36,392 bases of DNA from JBNKDD01 sp050288085 (GTDB lineage Bacteria > Chloroflexota > Anaerolineae > Aggregatilineales > UBA3940), in NCBI GenBank assembly GCA_050288085.1, contig JBNKDD010000020.1, positions 1 to 36,392 on the forward strand, written 5' to 3'. Both the position numbers and the translations under genes were made by a program. Below are positions 25,242 through 34,142 of the stretch, piece by piece (position 1 is the first letter of the stretch; each line of letters starts with the position of its first letter). The notes below the pieces were generated by a model that saw nothing but the letters and a program-made list of their open reading frames with translations, did not search any database and was not told the DNA's origin.

Positions 25242-26549
25242 TTGGGGATTCCACTCGGCGGCGGACGACGAAAACGCCGCCGTAGCTATGCTGATTATAA
25301 ACCGCCAAAACGTAGACAGGCCCCCAGTGATGATCCATTCCGGATTATATTTTATTTGGTTCTGATCATCGGTGTAGGTTGGGTTTACTTGAATCGCGAT
25401 ATGGTACGAGATCGCATTTCGGGGCAGTTTGAGGGAGCTGCTACCACCGTTCAGGAGGCAGCAAATCCATCAACCCCGACGCCTCTCCCTGGCGATTTTG
25501 CCGAACTGGGAGATCAGGCTTTCAGCAATGGAGAACTCGAAGAGGCAATTGAATATTACCGCCAGGCGGCTGTATTTGCGCCTAATCTGATCGAATACCA
25601 TGTTGAGGTTGCTCGCCTCCTGCTTTTTAAATCGGCCCTGGAGTATGGTGAAGTACGAGAACAAACCATTAAAGAGGCTAAAGAGGCTGCCAACGGCGCG
25701 ATCCTGGCCGATCCGGATCGCCCGGAAGGGTATGCCATTATGGGCAAGGTTCTTGATTGGGATGGCCGTGCAGAGGAAGGGACAGCCCAGATTTTACGCG
25801 CCCTGGAAAAAGATGAGAACTACGCACTGGCTCATTCCTATTTAGCCGAAGCCCTGACGGACATGGATCAATGGGAGCGGGCGCAGGAATCTATTCAGAC
25901 TGCCCTTGAACTCGACCCCAACCATGTTGATATCCGCCGTGATTATGCCTATATCCTTGAGAGCCTGGGAGATTACGCAGGGGCTGCAACCCAGTATGAA
26001 ACCGCCATTTCTGTTGAGCCTGGGCTGCCCTATCTGCACATGTCTTTAGGGCGGGTTTACCGTGTCCTGGGGCGCTATGACGAGGCTCTTGACCAGTTTT
26101 TCGAGGTAGAGCGATTCGAGCCGGAAAATGCTTTGATTCCGCTTGAAATTGGGCGTACCTATGAAACCTACGTCGGTGACATTAACAGCGCGGTCGAATA
26201 CTATGAGCGGTCGGTTGAAATTGATGAGGCTTTCGTAACGCCCTGGGTGCGTATTGGAACCATCCGGTATGTGCAGGGGCGGTATCCGCAGGCTATTATT
26301 GCTTTTGAGCGGGCACTGGAACTTGGTGAGGATGGGGTTGATATCGAGTACCAATTGGGCATTTCTTATGCGAATCAACAGGAATGTGATGAAGCCTTGC
26401 CCCATCTACAAATGGCCCGCAATCTGGCCCAGGAAGACGAACTCATCCTGGATATTGTCGAAACGGGTTTTGAGACGTGTGCCCAGACCATACCTGATGA
26501 TGGGGATTCAGGATCGGATGACGCCGTGGTGGATGATGGGGAACAATAA
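25242..26549 (+). CDS. membrane-anchored TPR protein (paralogue 2)
   Basis: The protein is 435 residues from a TTG at 25242, which is supported by AGGAG nine bases upstream. Basic residues (GGGRRKRRR) precede a helix at about 33-52, and a short TPTPLPG linker leads to a tetratricopeptide domain (about 85-390) beginning ELGDQAFSNGELEEAIEYYRQ. Repeats such as AQESIQTALELDPNHVDIRRDYA align directly with the previous protein, so the genes arose by tandem duplication. The last 20 residues are acidic (DDGDSGSDDAVVDD). The function is presumably scaffolding on the outer face of the membrane; no enzymatic domain is visible. The response regulator begins 15 bases downstream. Confidence 0.83.
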   Translation: MGIPLGGGRRKRRRSYADYKPPKRRQAPSDDPFRIIFYLVLIIGVGWVYLNRDMVRDRISGQFEGAATTVQEAANPSTPTPLPGDFAELGDQAFSNGELEEAIEYYRQAAVFAPNLIEYHVEVARLLLFKSALEYGEVREQTIKEAKEAANGAILADPDRPEGYAIMGKVLDWDGRAEEGTAQILRALEKDENYALAHSYLAEALTDMDQWERAQESIQTALELDPNHVDIRRDYAYILESLGDYAGAATQYETAISVEPGLPYLHMSLGRVYRVLGRYDEALDQFFEVERFEPENALIPLEIGRTYETYVGDINSAVEYYERSVEIDEAFVTPWVRIGTIRYVQGRYPQAIIAFERALELGEDGVDIEYQLGISYANQQECDEALPHLQMARNLAQEDELILDIVETGFETCAQTIPDDGDSGSDDAVVDDGEQ

Positions 26550-26564
26550 GCACAGAGGGATAGT

Positions 26565-27260
26565 ATGTCTGATGATACCATTTTGATGGTTGATGACGAA
26601 GCCAACATTATCGAATTAGCCCGCATGTACCTGGAACGGGATGGCTTTTCTGTCATTGCGGCTGAAGATGGGCAAACCGCCCTTGACCTGATCGCCAGCG
26701 AATCGCCTGCCCTGGTGGTGCTTGACCTGATGCTGCCAGAGGTCGATGGCTGGGAGGTCTGTAAGCGTACACGTGCTCAATCTGATGTGCCCATCATCAT
26801 GCTTACTGCCCGTGATGATGATATCGATAAGATCGTCGGACTGGAATTGGGCGCAGATGATTACATGACCAAGCCTTTTAACCCGCGCGAGTTGGTAGCA
26901 CGAGTCAGGGCGATCTTGCGGCGCACATCCGGCGCGGCCAAAAAATCCGACGAATCTACTCCGGTCATCCAGGTGGGCGATATTCTGATCGATCCGGCCC
27001 GCCAGGAGGTAACCGCCAACAACCAGCCGATCAACCTTCGGGCTAAGGAATTCGACCTCTTGCAGACTCTAGCCGAACACGAGGGGATGGTCCTGGATCG
27101 GGAACAACTGCTCAATCTGGTATGGGGTTTCGACTTTTACGGACAGACCCGCACGGTTGACGTGCATGTCGCTCATGTGCGGGCCAGGTTAGCCGATGTG
27201 GGCAGCGTCGTACAGATCGAAACTGTCTGGGGTAAGGGCTATAAACTGACGGCGAAATAA
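26565..27260 (+). CDS. OmpR/PhoB-family response regulator
   Basis: The protein is 231 residues; AGAGGG lies just before the ATG. The receiver domain (about 5-117) has the acidic pair Asp10/Asp11, the phosphoacceptor Asp54 in VVLDLMLPEV, Thr in MLTARD and Lys in YMTKPFNP. The winged-helix domain (about 130-231) has the PhoB-type pattern LRAKEFDLLQTLAEHEG and VDVHVAHVRARL. It would bind direct-repeat DNA as a phosphorylated dimer. No histidine kinase gene is nearby, so it is an orphan regulator cotranscribed with the two TPR genes. A bidirectional terminator follows. Confidence 0.93.
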   Translation: MSDDTILMVDDEANIIELARMYLERDGFSVIAAEDGQTALDLIASESPALVVLDLMLPEVDGWEVCKRTRAQSDVPIIMLTARDDDIDKIVGLELGADDYMTKPFNPRELVARVRAILRRTSGAAKKSDESTPVIQVGDILIDPARQEVTANNQPINLRAKEFDLLQTLAEHEGMVLDREQLLNLVWGFDFYGQTRTVDVHVAHVRARLADVGSVVQIETVWGKGYKLTAK

Positions 27261-27262
27261 CT

Positions 27263-27291
27263 AAAAGGGCGACTTTCACAGTCGCCCTTTT
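27263..27291. terminator. bidirectional rho-independent terminator
   Basis: A perfect 12-bp stem (AAAAGGGCGACT at 27263-27274 with AGTCGCCCTTTT at 27280-27291) and five-base loop lie between convergent genes. The A run and the T run at its ends give U-tracts on both strands. Confidence 0.92.
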
Positions 27292-27299
27292 AAATTCAG

Positions 27300-28571
27300 C
27301 TATTTGTTTACTTGTTTGACGGCTCGTTTAAAAATATCTAAGGCATGATCGATCTGTTCTGCGTTAACCACCAGCGGCGGTATCCACCGGATGACATTGC
27401 CGTAAGTGCCGCAGGTTAGCAGCAGCAGGTTTTCGGCTAAACAGGCTTTTTGCACCTGTGTAGCAAAATCCTTACCGTGATGCCCATCTTCACCGGTAAA
27501 CTCTGTTGCGACCATTAATCCCAGGCCGCGCACATCCCCGATAAAAGGGTACTCGGCTTGAAGTTCGCGCAGACCGGCCATTAACCGGTCACCCATCGCC
27601 GCCGCATTTTCGACCAGGCCCTCGTCCCGCAGCACGCGGACGGTCGCCGCTGCTGCCGCACAGGCAACGGCATTGCCGCCGTAGGTTCCGCCATGTGATC
27701 CGGGCATCCACTTCGCCATTAATTCACGCGAGGCAGCAATTCCGCTCAACGGTAGACCGGAAGCCAACCCCTTTGCCATGATCATGATATCGGGTTTAGC
27801 GTCAAAATATTCAATAGCGAAGAATTTGCCTGTCCGCCCGAAGCCGGACTGTACCTCGTCAATGATCAACAGAATGCCATGCTTATCACAAATATCGCGT
27901 AACGCCTGCATGAACCTGGCCGGAGGCACGACATACCCCCCCTCGCCCAATACCGGCTCGATCAGGATAGCGGCAGTTTCCTGCGGAGCGGTCTGGCTCA
28001 ACAGCAGGAATTCCAATTCGCGCAGGCAGAAGTCGATTGTTTCTTCCTCGCTCCATCCATAGCGATAGGCATATGGGTAAGGCGCAACAAACACGCCCGA
28101 CATCAGCGGTTGGTAGCCGACCCGGTAAACGGTCTTCGACGTGGTGAGTGACATGGTACCCACCGTCCGTCCATGAAACGATCCCTGAAAGACGATGATG
28201 TTCGTTCGTCCGGTTGCCTGGCGGGCCAGCTTGATCGATGCTTCGACGGCCTCTGCCCCGCTGTTAGAGAAGAAAAAGCTGTCGAGATGGGATGGGACAA
28301 CCGTTCGGAGTTCCTCGACTAAATCCAGCATCGGCGGGTGGAAGACGATATTGGCCTGCCCGTGCAGCATCTTCGCAGCCTGATCTTGAACCGCTTTGAC
28401 CACTGCCGGGTGACAGTGCCCGGTGTTGGTCACGCCAATACCGGAGGTGAAATCGATATACTCATTCCCCTCTGCATCGTAGAGGTTGATCCCCTCAGCT
28501 CGTTCCACAACGATGTGGGTCATGTGTGTCCACACCGGCGAGAGGTGATCCATCGATGTTTGGGTATTCAT
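27300..28571 (-). CDS. class III aminotransferase (4-aminobutyrate/ornithine type)
   Basis: The protein has 423 residues; AGGGG stands seven bases before the ATG. It is a pyridoxal-phosphate class III aminotransferase of the GabT/ArgD branch, which moves an amino group from an omega-amino acid or diamine to 2-oxoglutarate, giving an aldehyde. FSNSGAEAVEASIKLAR (101-117) is the phosphate-binding region, LIIDEVQSGFGRTG (235-248) holds the cofactor Asp, and Lys267 in MAKGLASGLPL is the Schiff-base lysine. It is the last gene of a four-gene operon with an aldehyde oxidoreductase, fitting aldehyde-producing deamination. The exact substrate is not readable from sequence. Confidence 0.9.
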   Translation of the reverse strand: MNTQTSMDHLSPVWTHMTHIVVERAEGINLYDAEGNEYIDFTSGIGVTNTGHCHPAVVKAVQDQAAKMLHGQANIVFHPPMLDLVEELRTVVPSHLDSFFFSNSGAEAVEASIKLARQATGRTNIIVFQGSFHGRTVGTMSLTTSKTVYRVGYQPLMSGVFVAPYPYAYRYGWSEEETIDFCLRELEFLLLSQTAPQETAAILIEPVLGEGGYVVPPARFMQALRDICDKHGILLIIDEVQSGFGRTGKFFAIEYFDAKPDIMIMAKGLASGLPLSGIAASRELMAKWMPGSHGGTYGGNAVACAAAAATVRVLRDEGLVENAAAMGDRLMAGLRELQAEYPFIGDVRGLGLMVATEFTGEDGHHGKDFATQVQKACLAENLLLLTCGTYGNVIRWIPPLVVNAEQIDHALDIFKRAVKQVNK

Positions 28572-28594
28572 TTATTTTCCCCTTATTGTGACGG

Positions 28595-29764
28595 TCACAA
28601 TCCTTTGGTCACCGTGACCTGGGTATAAATATCACGTTCCTCCAACTCTTTGAGGAAGGGTTCGGGGTCAAAAGCCAGTTCCGGCGGATGGACACCCGGC
28701 TCAACTTTGCCTGCTGCTTGCCAGGTTGCTCCCCGCGCCGGGACAACACCGGTCGGCAGTGCACCCTTGACGGTTAAAATACCGATCCGGTAGATGGCGG
28801 GTTGGTCATCAACCGTCCCCTTGACTTCCGTGACGATCTCTTTTGTCCAGTTGGGAGGTTGGGTAGCCGGAGGAGCTAGGAAAGCCTCAACCGGGGGAAC
28901 GTAACCGCCCATCATGGCGATCATGAAATCACGTGGTGCGATTTGCATCCCCTTGATGTCAATCGGTTCAGCGCTGTCTAAGCCAAAATCAGCCAAAACC
29001 TTGACCCGTTCCACCAGTTCTTTTGCCATTCCCCAGTAATTAATCTTGAAGAAGCACTCCTGGACACCCTTATCCTTAAAGCTGACCGGTAAGGTCGCGA
29101 CTTCAGAGTGTAGGGAAAGATGCATCGGAAGAATACCGAGCGGATTAGTAAACTGGTAATCCTCAAATTCGGTGAGCGGCTCACATTCGATGAATTCGCC
29201 ATCCCGGAAAACCATCGGTTTGAAGGTCATCTCGTCAATGATGGTGGGGACAGCATAGGTAAAAGCCACCTGATCAGACGGCGGTGGCTGGATGCCATCA
29301 TAGATGCGGATGTACTCAATAGTATCGAGCCGGTCGGCGGCGTAACGCGCAGAGATGTTTGGCGCGCCCGGAGCCGACCCCATCCCCAGCACCGCGCTTA
29401 TCCCGGCCTCGGCAAACCGGTCATGCAGCTCTAACTGCTTGCGCGTGGTGTGGAACAGTCCACCCATATCGGTATAGTGAACACCGGCTTCAAGGCAGGC
29501 TTCCATGACCTGGAGATTGGTGTAATAAACAGTTGCATTGACACAGGCGTCAACGCCCTGCAAGGCGGCGACCAGCGCAGCGTGATCTTTTAAATCGATT
29601 TGCTGTAAGCTGATCTTTGGACTGTCGAGATAATCAACGACAGTTTTAGCGGTATCAAGGTTAAGATCGGCCAGCACGACCTCATCAACCCGTGGGTTGA
29701 CGACCAGGTCCTGTACCGAAATAGACCCCATCTTTCCTGCACCACCTAGCACAATGATTTTCAT
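28595..29764 (-). CDS. saccharopine dehydrogenase-like NAD(P)-dependent enzyme
   Basis: The protein is 389 residues from the ATG whose complement ends at 29764; the frame is open further upstream, but the Rossmann motif MKIIVLGGAGKMG starts here and GGGAG precedes by ten bases. The N-terminal NAD(P) fold and the segment GVDACVNATVYYTNLQVMEACLEAG, with HYTDMGG after it, match the saccharopine dehydrogenase/lysine 6-dehydrogenase superfamily. Such enzymes oxidise or reductively form secondary amines of amino acids. The neighbours suggest lysine-, ornithine- or amine-related catabolism, but no specific substrate residues can be named. Spacing to the aminotransferase is 23 bases. Confidence 0.83.
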   Translation of the reverse strand: MKIIVLGGAGKMGSISVQDLVVNPRVDEVVLADLNLDTAKTVVDYLDSPKISLQQIDLKDHAALVAALQGVDACVNATVYYTNLQVMEACLEAGVHYTDMGGLFHTTRKQLELHDRFAEAGISAVLGMGSAPGAPNISARYAADRLDTIEYIRIYDGIQPPPSDQVAFTYAVPTIIDEMTFKPMVFRDGEFIECEPLTEFEDYQFTNPLGILPMHLSLHSEVATLPVSFKDKGVQECFFKINYWGMAKELVERVKVLADFGLDSAEPIDIKGMQIAPRDFMIAMMGGYVPPVEAFLAPPATQPPNWTKEIVTEVKGTVDDQPAIYRIGILTVKGALPTGVVPARGATWQAAGKVEPGVHPPELAFDPEPFLKELEERDIYTQVTVTKGL

Positions 29765-29789
29765 TATCTCTGTACTCCCGATTTGCCGT

Positions 29790-31697
29790 CTATGACGGAG
29801 AATTAAGTAGATCGGCCATCCAATCCAGGCCGAGGGCATTTAGCTTCTCACGGGTCGGTATTCCTGTTTCGACATCCCAACCTGCGAGGGCGTAATAGGT
29901 ATCTTTGGCCCGTTCAATCTCCTCCGGGTCTAGCTTCCATCCATCGGACGGACCGCCTTTCAATGCCTTCCACATTTTGCCAGGCAGTTGATCGGCTTCC
30001 CGGCCAAGCCCTTCGCGGGCGTTGAATGCCCGGAGCATGTTCAACCGGCGCTCGCCGACTTCCATCAATTCCTCAAGAGTCACATCCCAACCTGTGATGT
30101 ACTGCACCGCCTCGACTAATTGAGCCGGGCCGTAAAGCTGCCACGCGGGGCCAAATACAAACTGGCACAGGTTGAGTGTGTCCAGGCAGCTATACAAAAT
30201 TTGTGTTTGCAGTGCAAAGCGCACCTTCTCATCGGCCAGGCTTTGCGCTGGCTGCGGGTTGGTCAGGCCAAGCAATTGTAGTCTATCTTCATAATACTCG
30301 AAATCGTCTTCGTAGGCCGGATCATGCTCCGAGGATTGGTGATCGGCTCCGAAGGGATTCACAGCGTAGATCAGACCCAGGCTGCGTTTGACCCGCGGCA
30401 TGTGGGCGGGGAGTTCCTGGTTCTTAACGGCGACCACAAGTTCCTCGGTTCCGCGCCCGATTTGTTGCGCGGCGCGGGCCGAACCTTCCGCCAGCAGATC
30501 GCCGAAATCTTCCCGCTTGCCGATCAACTCGGTCAGGCGGACAACCACATCGGCATCACCATAGCGCAGTTCGAGGCCGCCGGTATCCTGTGCGGTGATC
30601 AGGCCCTCCTCGAAGCAGTTCAAAGCCCAGGCAATCGTCGCCCCACACGAGATGGTATCCATGCCATACTGGTTACATAGTTGATTGGCGTAAGCAACCG
30701 CTTCCAGGTTGCCAACGCCGCAGTAACTCCCAAAGGTTGACAGCGTTTCATATTCCGGGCCACCGTAGTAAGGATCGACCGGGTACGGCCCTCCGGTTAC
30801 TTCGACGACGCGCTTACAACGGATGGTGCAGGCATAGCAGGTATCGCGTCCTTTGAGGATGGTGTCATATATAGTTTCGCCGCTGATCGATTCCGCACCA
30901 TCAAACACACCGCTGTCCCAATTATAAGTAGGCAGCCCACCGGAAAGCTGCTGCGGCATCATGACTTCAGCCGTGCCGTATTTGCCCAGTCCGGCAACGT
31001 CTGATTCTTCGAGATTGGCCGCACCCCACCGGGCCAGTTCGTTGAGCTTCTTTCTATCGGCCAGAGCGGGGCGATTCTTACCTCGTACAACCACGGCTTT
31101 GAGGTTCTTCGATCCCATCACTGCACCCATACCGGTGCGTCCGTTTGCCCGGTTGCTCATGCTCATAATGGCCGCAAAGCGTACCCCTTTCTCACCCGCT
31201 GGGCCGCATTGCAAAACTTCGATCTTGTCGTCGCCCAGTTCCTCTTTGAGAAGTTGCTCCGTCTCGCCGGTAATTTTCCCCCACAGGTGAGAAGCATCAC
31301 GCAGCTCGGCCTCGCCATCGTGTATCCACAGGTAAACCGGGGTTGATGCCTTTCCCCGGATCACAATCGCATCGAACCCGGTAAACTTAAATTCGGCAGG
31401 CCAGAATCCGCCCGACTGCGAATCGCCGACGGCTCCGGTCAAAGGTGACTTGGCGACAATTGTCATCCGGCTTTGCCCGGAGATTGGCGCACCGGTCATT
31501 ACACTGAGGGCCATTACCAGCGTGTTTTCCGGGCTGAGAGGGTCTGTGTGGGGCGGCGTGTTGTTCAGAAGATAGTACAACCCTAATGCACTCCCCCCCA
31601 TGTAGCGCCGGTAAAGTGACTCCGGTGGTTCTTCTACTTCTAGGATGCTGTCAGTTAGATTGACCTGCAGGATCTTGCCCTGATAACCTTGCGGCAT
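29790..31697 (-). CDS. aor: tungsten-dependent aldehyde:ferredoxin oxidoreductase
   Basis: The protein has 635 residues, the usual family length. These enzymes oxidise aldehydes to carboxylic acids with reduction of ferredoxin at a tungsto-bispterin and a 4Fe-4S cluster. The cluster ligands are Cys287, Cys290, Cys294 (CYACTIRC) and Cys511 in DTLNLCQF. Family signatures GQSRMTIVAKSPLTGAVGDS (74-93), GRTGMGAVMGSKNLKAV and NPFGADHQSSEHDPA (447-461) are present. The ATG lies two bases after the nitrilase stop with GGAG upstream. It fits the aminotransferase downstream as the enzyme oxidising the resulting aldehyde; it can also run in reverse to reduce acids. Confidence 0.93.
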   Translation of the reverse strand: MPQGYQGKILQVNLTDSILEVEEPPESLYRRYMGGSALGLYYLLNNTPPHTDPLSPENTLVMALSVMTGAPISGQSRMTIVAKSPLTGAVGDSQSGGFWPAEFKFTGFDAIVIRGKASTPVYLWIHDGEAELRDASHLWGKITGETEQLLKEELGDDKIEVLQCGPAGEKGVRFAAIMSMSNRANGRTGMGAVMGSKNLKAVVVRGKNRPALADRKKLNELARWGAANLEESDVAGLGKYGTAEVMMPQQLSGGLPTYNWDSGVFDGAESISGETIYDTILKGRDTCYACTIRCKRVVEVTGGPYPVDPYYGGPEYETLSTFGSYCGVGNLEAVAYANQLCNQYGMDTISCGATIAWALNCFEEGLITAQDTGGLELRYGDADVVVRLTELIGKREDFGDLLAEGSARAAQQIGRGTEELVVAVKNQELPAHMPRVKRSLGLIYAVNPFGADHQSSEHDPAYEDDFEYYEDRLQLLGLTNPQPAQSLADEKVRFALQTQILYSCLDTLNLCQFVFGPAWQLYGPAQLVEAVQYITGWDVTLEELMEVGERRLNMLRAFNAREGLGREADQLPGKMWKALKGGPSDGWKLDPEEIERAKDTYYALAGWDVETGIPTREKLNALGLDWMADLLNSPS

Positions 31698-31699
31698 GT

Positions 31700-32656
31700 T
31701 TATTTCTCCTCGGACTTTATCGCCATAGACGAGCTGGAATTCTCGTTGACAATTAACTGAAATACATCAGGGCGGGCATAATGCCCCACCACGTCAAAGT
31801 CTAACTTACTACGGACTATCTCCGCCATGTCCAGTTTAGCATAGAGGATACCTTCTTTATCCCACAGTGGCCCGGCAATCACCTCCCCCAGCGGCGAGAT
31901 GATCGTACTCCCACCCCGGCACATGATATCCGGCTGATTGGCAAGTTCTTCCACCCCGACCAGATCGGAGGGATACATATCTTTCTTCACAAACTGGTTG
32001 CATCCCAGCACAAAACACCGGCCTTCACAAGCAATGTGACGCAGGGTTGCCTGCCACGTATCACGGGAGTCGGCGGTCGGAGCCAGGTAGATTTCAACGC
32101 CTTTCTCGTAGAGAGCCATCCGGGCGAGTGGCATGTAGTTTTCCCAACAAATCAGCCCGCCTATTTTGCCAAACGCCGTATCGAATACGGTCAGAGTGCT
32201 TCCGTCGCCCTCGCCCCAGATCAGACGCTCGGCGGCGGTTGGCTTGAGTTTGCGATGTTTGCCGAGGAGGGTTCCATCCGGGCCAAAGTAGAGCTGAGTA
32301 CAATATAGAGTCCCGCGATTATCACGCTCGATGATCCCGATAGCCAGATAGACTCCAGCCTCTTTGGCCGCGTTCCCCAGAATGTGGGTAGTTGGACCGG
32401 GCACTTCAACCGCATTTTCCCAATAACGCTGCCAGGTCAGCCGTCCCTCTGGGCTGCGGCTTCCAACAACTGTTCCAAAGCTCAAGCCGCGAGGATATGC
32501 CGGGATGAAGGCTTCAGGGAAAAGAATAAACTGTGTTCCAGTCTGGGCAGCTTCTTTGATCAGGCTGCGAGCCTTTTCAACGGTTGCGTCACGGTCAAAG
32601 AGAATGGGAGCAGCCTGTACAACTGCGACTTCAATTTGTTGAATTTTCTCTGCCAT
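31700..32656 (-). CDS. nitrilase (carbon-nitrogen hydrolase)
   Basis: The protein is 318 residues from the ATG at 32656, chosen over an upstream in-frame ATG because AGGGA precedes it and the nitrilase fold begins IEVAVVQAAP. The catalytic triad is visible: Glu48 in LFPEAF, Lys136 in KHRKLKPT and Cys170 in LICWENYMPLAR. The CWENYMPL context is that of true nitrilases and cyanide hydratases, not of amidase or NAD-synthetase branches, so hydrolysis of a nitrile to acid and ammonia is likely. It is the first gene of the four-gene catabolic operon and starts only 31 bases after the tRNA-Asn terminator. Confidence 0.88.
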   Translation of the reverse strand: MAEKIQQIEVAVVQAAPILFDRDATVEKARSLIKEAAQTGTQFILFPEAFIPAYPRGLSFGTVVGSRSPEGRLTWQRYWENAVEVPGPTTHILGNAAKEAGVYLAIGIIERDNRGTLYCTQLYFGPDGTLLGKHRKLKPTAAERLIWGEGDGSTLTVFDTAFGKIGGLICWENYMPLARMALYEKGVEIYLAPTADSRDTWQATLRHIACEGRCFVLGCNQFVKKDMYPSDLVGVEELANQPDIMCRGGSTIISPLGEVIAGPLWDKEGILYAKLDMAEIVRSKLDFDVVGHYARPDVFQLIVNENSSSSMAIKSEEK

Positions 32657-32687
32657 AGTTTCCCTATCTTTTCCAGATGTCGGTAGC

Positions 32688-32717
32688 AAAAAGGCCCAAC
32701 TCTTTTGAGCTGGGCCT
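32688..32717 (-). terminator. rho-independent terminator of tRNA-Asn
   Basis: On the minus strand an 11-bp stem (plus-strand 32692-32702 with 32707-32717, one G-U pair) with a four-base loop is followed by a U run (32688-32692). Confidence 0.88.
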
Positions 32718-32720
32718 CTA

Positions 32721-32792
32721 CTCCACCAGCTGGATTCGAACCAGCAACCCTCCGGTTAACAGCCGGATGCTCTGCCGTTGAGCTATGGTGGA
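32721..32792 (-). tRNA. tRNA-Asn (anticodon GUU)
   Basis: The 72-base gene folds as a full cloverleaf: a seven-pair acceptor stem (TCCACCA with TGGTGGA), D stem GCTC/GAGC, anticodon stem TCCGG/CCGGA with loop CTGTTAA (anticodon GTT, plus-strand 32758-32760), and T stem GCTGG/CCAGC with TTCGAAT. The 3' CCA is not encoded. It has its own promoter and terminator. Confidence 0.95.
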
Positions 32793-32803
32793 ACAATGGA
32801 AAC

Positions 32804-32832
32804 ATTATAACCTGTGGATACCTCAGCGTCAA
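32804..32832 (-). promoter_or_regulatory. strong sigma-70-type promoter of tRNA-Asn
   Basis: TTGACG (complement of 32827-32832) and TATAAT (complement of 32804-32809) are 17 bases apart, placing the start about five bases before the mature tRNA. Confidence 0.88.
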
Positions 32833-32953
32833 CCAAAAAATTGGACATATTTTTAATCCAAGCAACTGTTAGCAAAAGATATAGTTTGAGCGGGCCAATT
32901 CTTAAAAGTTTCTAGTGCTGTCAAATTTTTAAGGTTCTTGCGCCTTGCCCCGT

Positions 32954-32982
32954 TTGCAACTCATCCCCCATTCTGTTATGAT
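32954..32982 (+). promoter_or_regulatory. promoter of the deoxynucleoside kinase operon
   Basis: TTGCAA (32954-32959) and TATGAT (32977-32982) are 17 bases apart, giving a leader of about 95 bases before the ATG at 33084. Between 32833 and 32953 I see nothing but AT-rich sequence. Confidence 0.65.
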
Positions 32983-33083
32983 GCGAATATCTCCATAAAC
33001 CGGGTATCGGATGATGGTCTGCGGCCAGAAGGAAAGTCCATTTCCAACCCGAAAACAACAAATTACAATGGAATAGATCTATC

Positions 33084-34142
33084 ATGAGTCATCACCCCTA
33101 TGTAGCCATAGAGGGCGTAATTGGGGTTGGTAAGACTACGCTTGCGCGTCTCTTACAACCGGAATTAAGCAATAGTCAACTGATTTTGGAAGTGTTCGAG
33201 GAGAATCCTTTTCTGTCGGATTTCTACTCTGATCGCACGCGTTATGCTTTCCAAACTCAGATTTTCTTTTTGCTTAGCCGGTACCGGCAGCAGAGTTCGA
33301 CTATTCCACAGGCGATCCAGCAAGGCCCAATCGTATCAGACTATACCTTTGCAAAAGACCGATTATTCGCTGGCCTTAACCTGGCTGGCGACGAACTGGC
33401 AATGTATGAACGCGTCCATTCGGCACTGGGGGAGAAAGTGCCCCGCCCAGATTTGCTAGTTTTTCTCAGGGCAGACCTGGACGTATTAATGGCTCGCATT
33501 GCCGCCCGCGACCGTCCCTATGAACGTAACATGGATCCGAATTATATTGACGAACTGCGGGTAGCCTATGAAAAATTTACGCAGGGATATGACGAAGCCC
33601 CGATGTTGGTCATTGACACCAATAATCTGAATATCGTTCAAAACCCGGATGATCTGACCCTGGTGATTGAACGGATCAAGAGTACCTTGCGTTATGGCGA
33701 ATATCAGCCACAGCTTCCCGGCGTTGAAGGTTTCGACCCGGAGAGTTTCTTACACGAGTTGGAGGAGAAACCCAGGGGCTTGACGGATTTCCAGCAGTTT
33801 CATATTTCGCTGGATGCCGAAAAAGGTTTTGACCCCGATCCATTTCTGAACTTTATCGGCTTGAGCGAAGAGATCGGCGAACTGGCCCGTGTGCTCAAGG
33901 TGATATGGAACAAGCAGTACCAACTTAGAAATGAAGGGCTTTCTAAAGAGAACGCTCATCATCAGGCGATACAGCAGCATCACAAGCAGATTGAGGAAGA
34001 ATTAGCGGATTGCCTGGCTTATTTGCTCAAGTTGAGTAACTACGCTGGTATTGACCTTGAGGCTGCTTATTTGGAGAAGATGTCCATAAACGCCCAGCGC
34101 CGGTGGAAAGATGGACAAGTATTGAGGGAGGGTACAGATTGA
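33084..34142 (+). CDS. deoxynucleoside kinase fused to a MazG-like NTP pyrophosphohydrolase domain
   Basis: The protein has 352 residues. Residues 1-215 or so are a deoxyadenosine/deoxyguanosine kinase-type domain: the P-loop EGVIGVGKTTL near 9-19, SDYTFAKDRLF as the substrate-side DRY/DRS-like motif, and RPYERNMDPNYI as the lid region. After a linker, residues about 240-345 match MazG-like all-alpha pyrophosphohydrolases: LSEEIGELARVLK and EEELADCLAYLLK supply the EExxE and ExxD metal-binding acids. The kinase makes dNMPs by salvage and the second domain hydrolyses (d)NTPs, so the fusion may balance or clean the nucleotide pool. No Shine-Dalgarno is evident. Its TGA overlaps the next TTG start. 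Confidence 0.85.
   Translation: MSHHPYVAIEGVIGVGKTTLARLLQPELSNSQLILEVFEENPFLSDFYSDRTRYAFQTQIFFLLSRYRQQSSTIPQAIQQGPIVSDYTFAKDRLFAGLNLAGDELAMYERVHSALGEKVPRPDLLVFLRADLDVLMARIAARDRPYERNMDPNYIDELRVAYEKFTQGYDEAPMLVIDTNNLNIVQNPDDLTLVIERIKSTLRYGEYQPQLPGVEGFDPESFLHELEEKPRGLTDFQQFHISLDAEKGFDPDPFLNFIGLSEEIGELARVLKVIWNKQYQLRNEGLSKENAHHQAIQQHHKQIEEELADCLAYLLKLSNYAGIDLEAAYLEKMSINAQRRWKDGQVLREGTD

Noticed and set aside
33031..33040. GGAAAGTCC reminiscent of the RNase P RNA core
   Set aside because: There is only about a 95-base leader and no complementary P4 partner or flanking helices; it is a chance match in the kinase leader.
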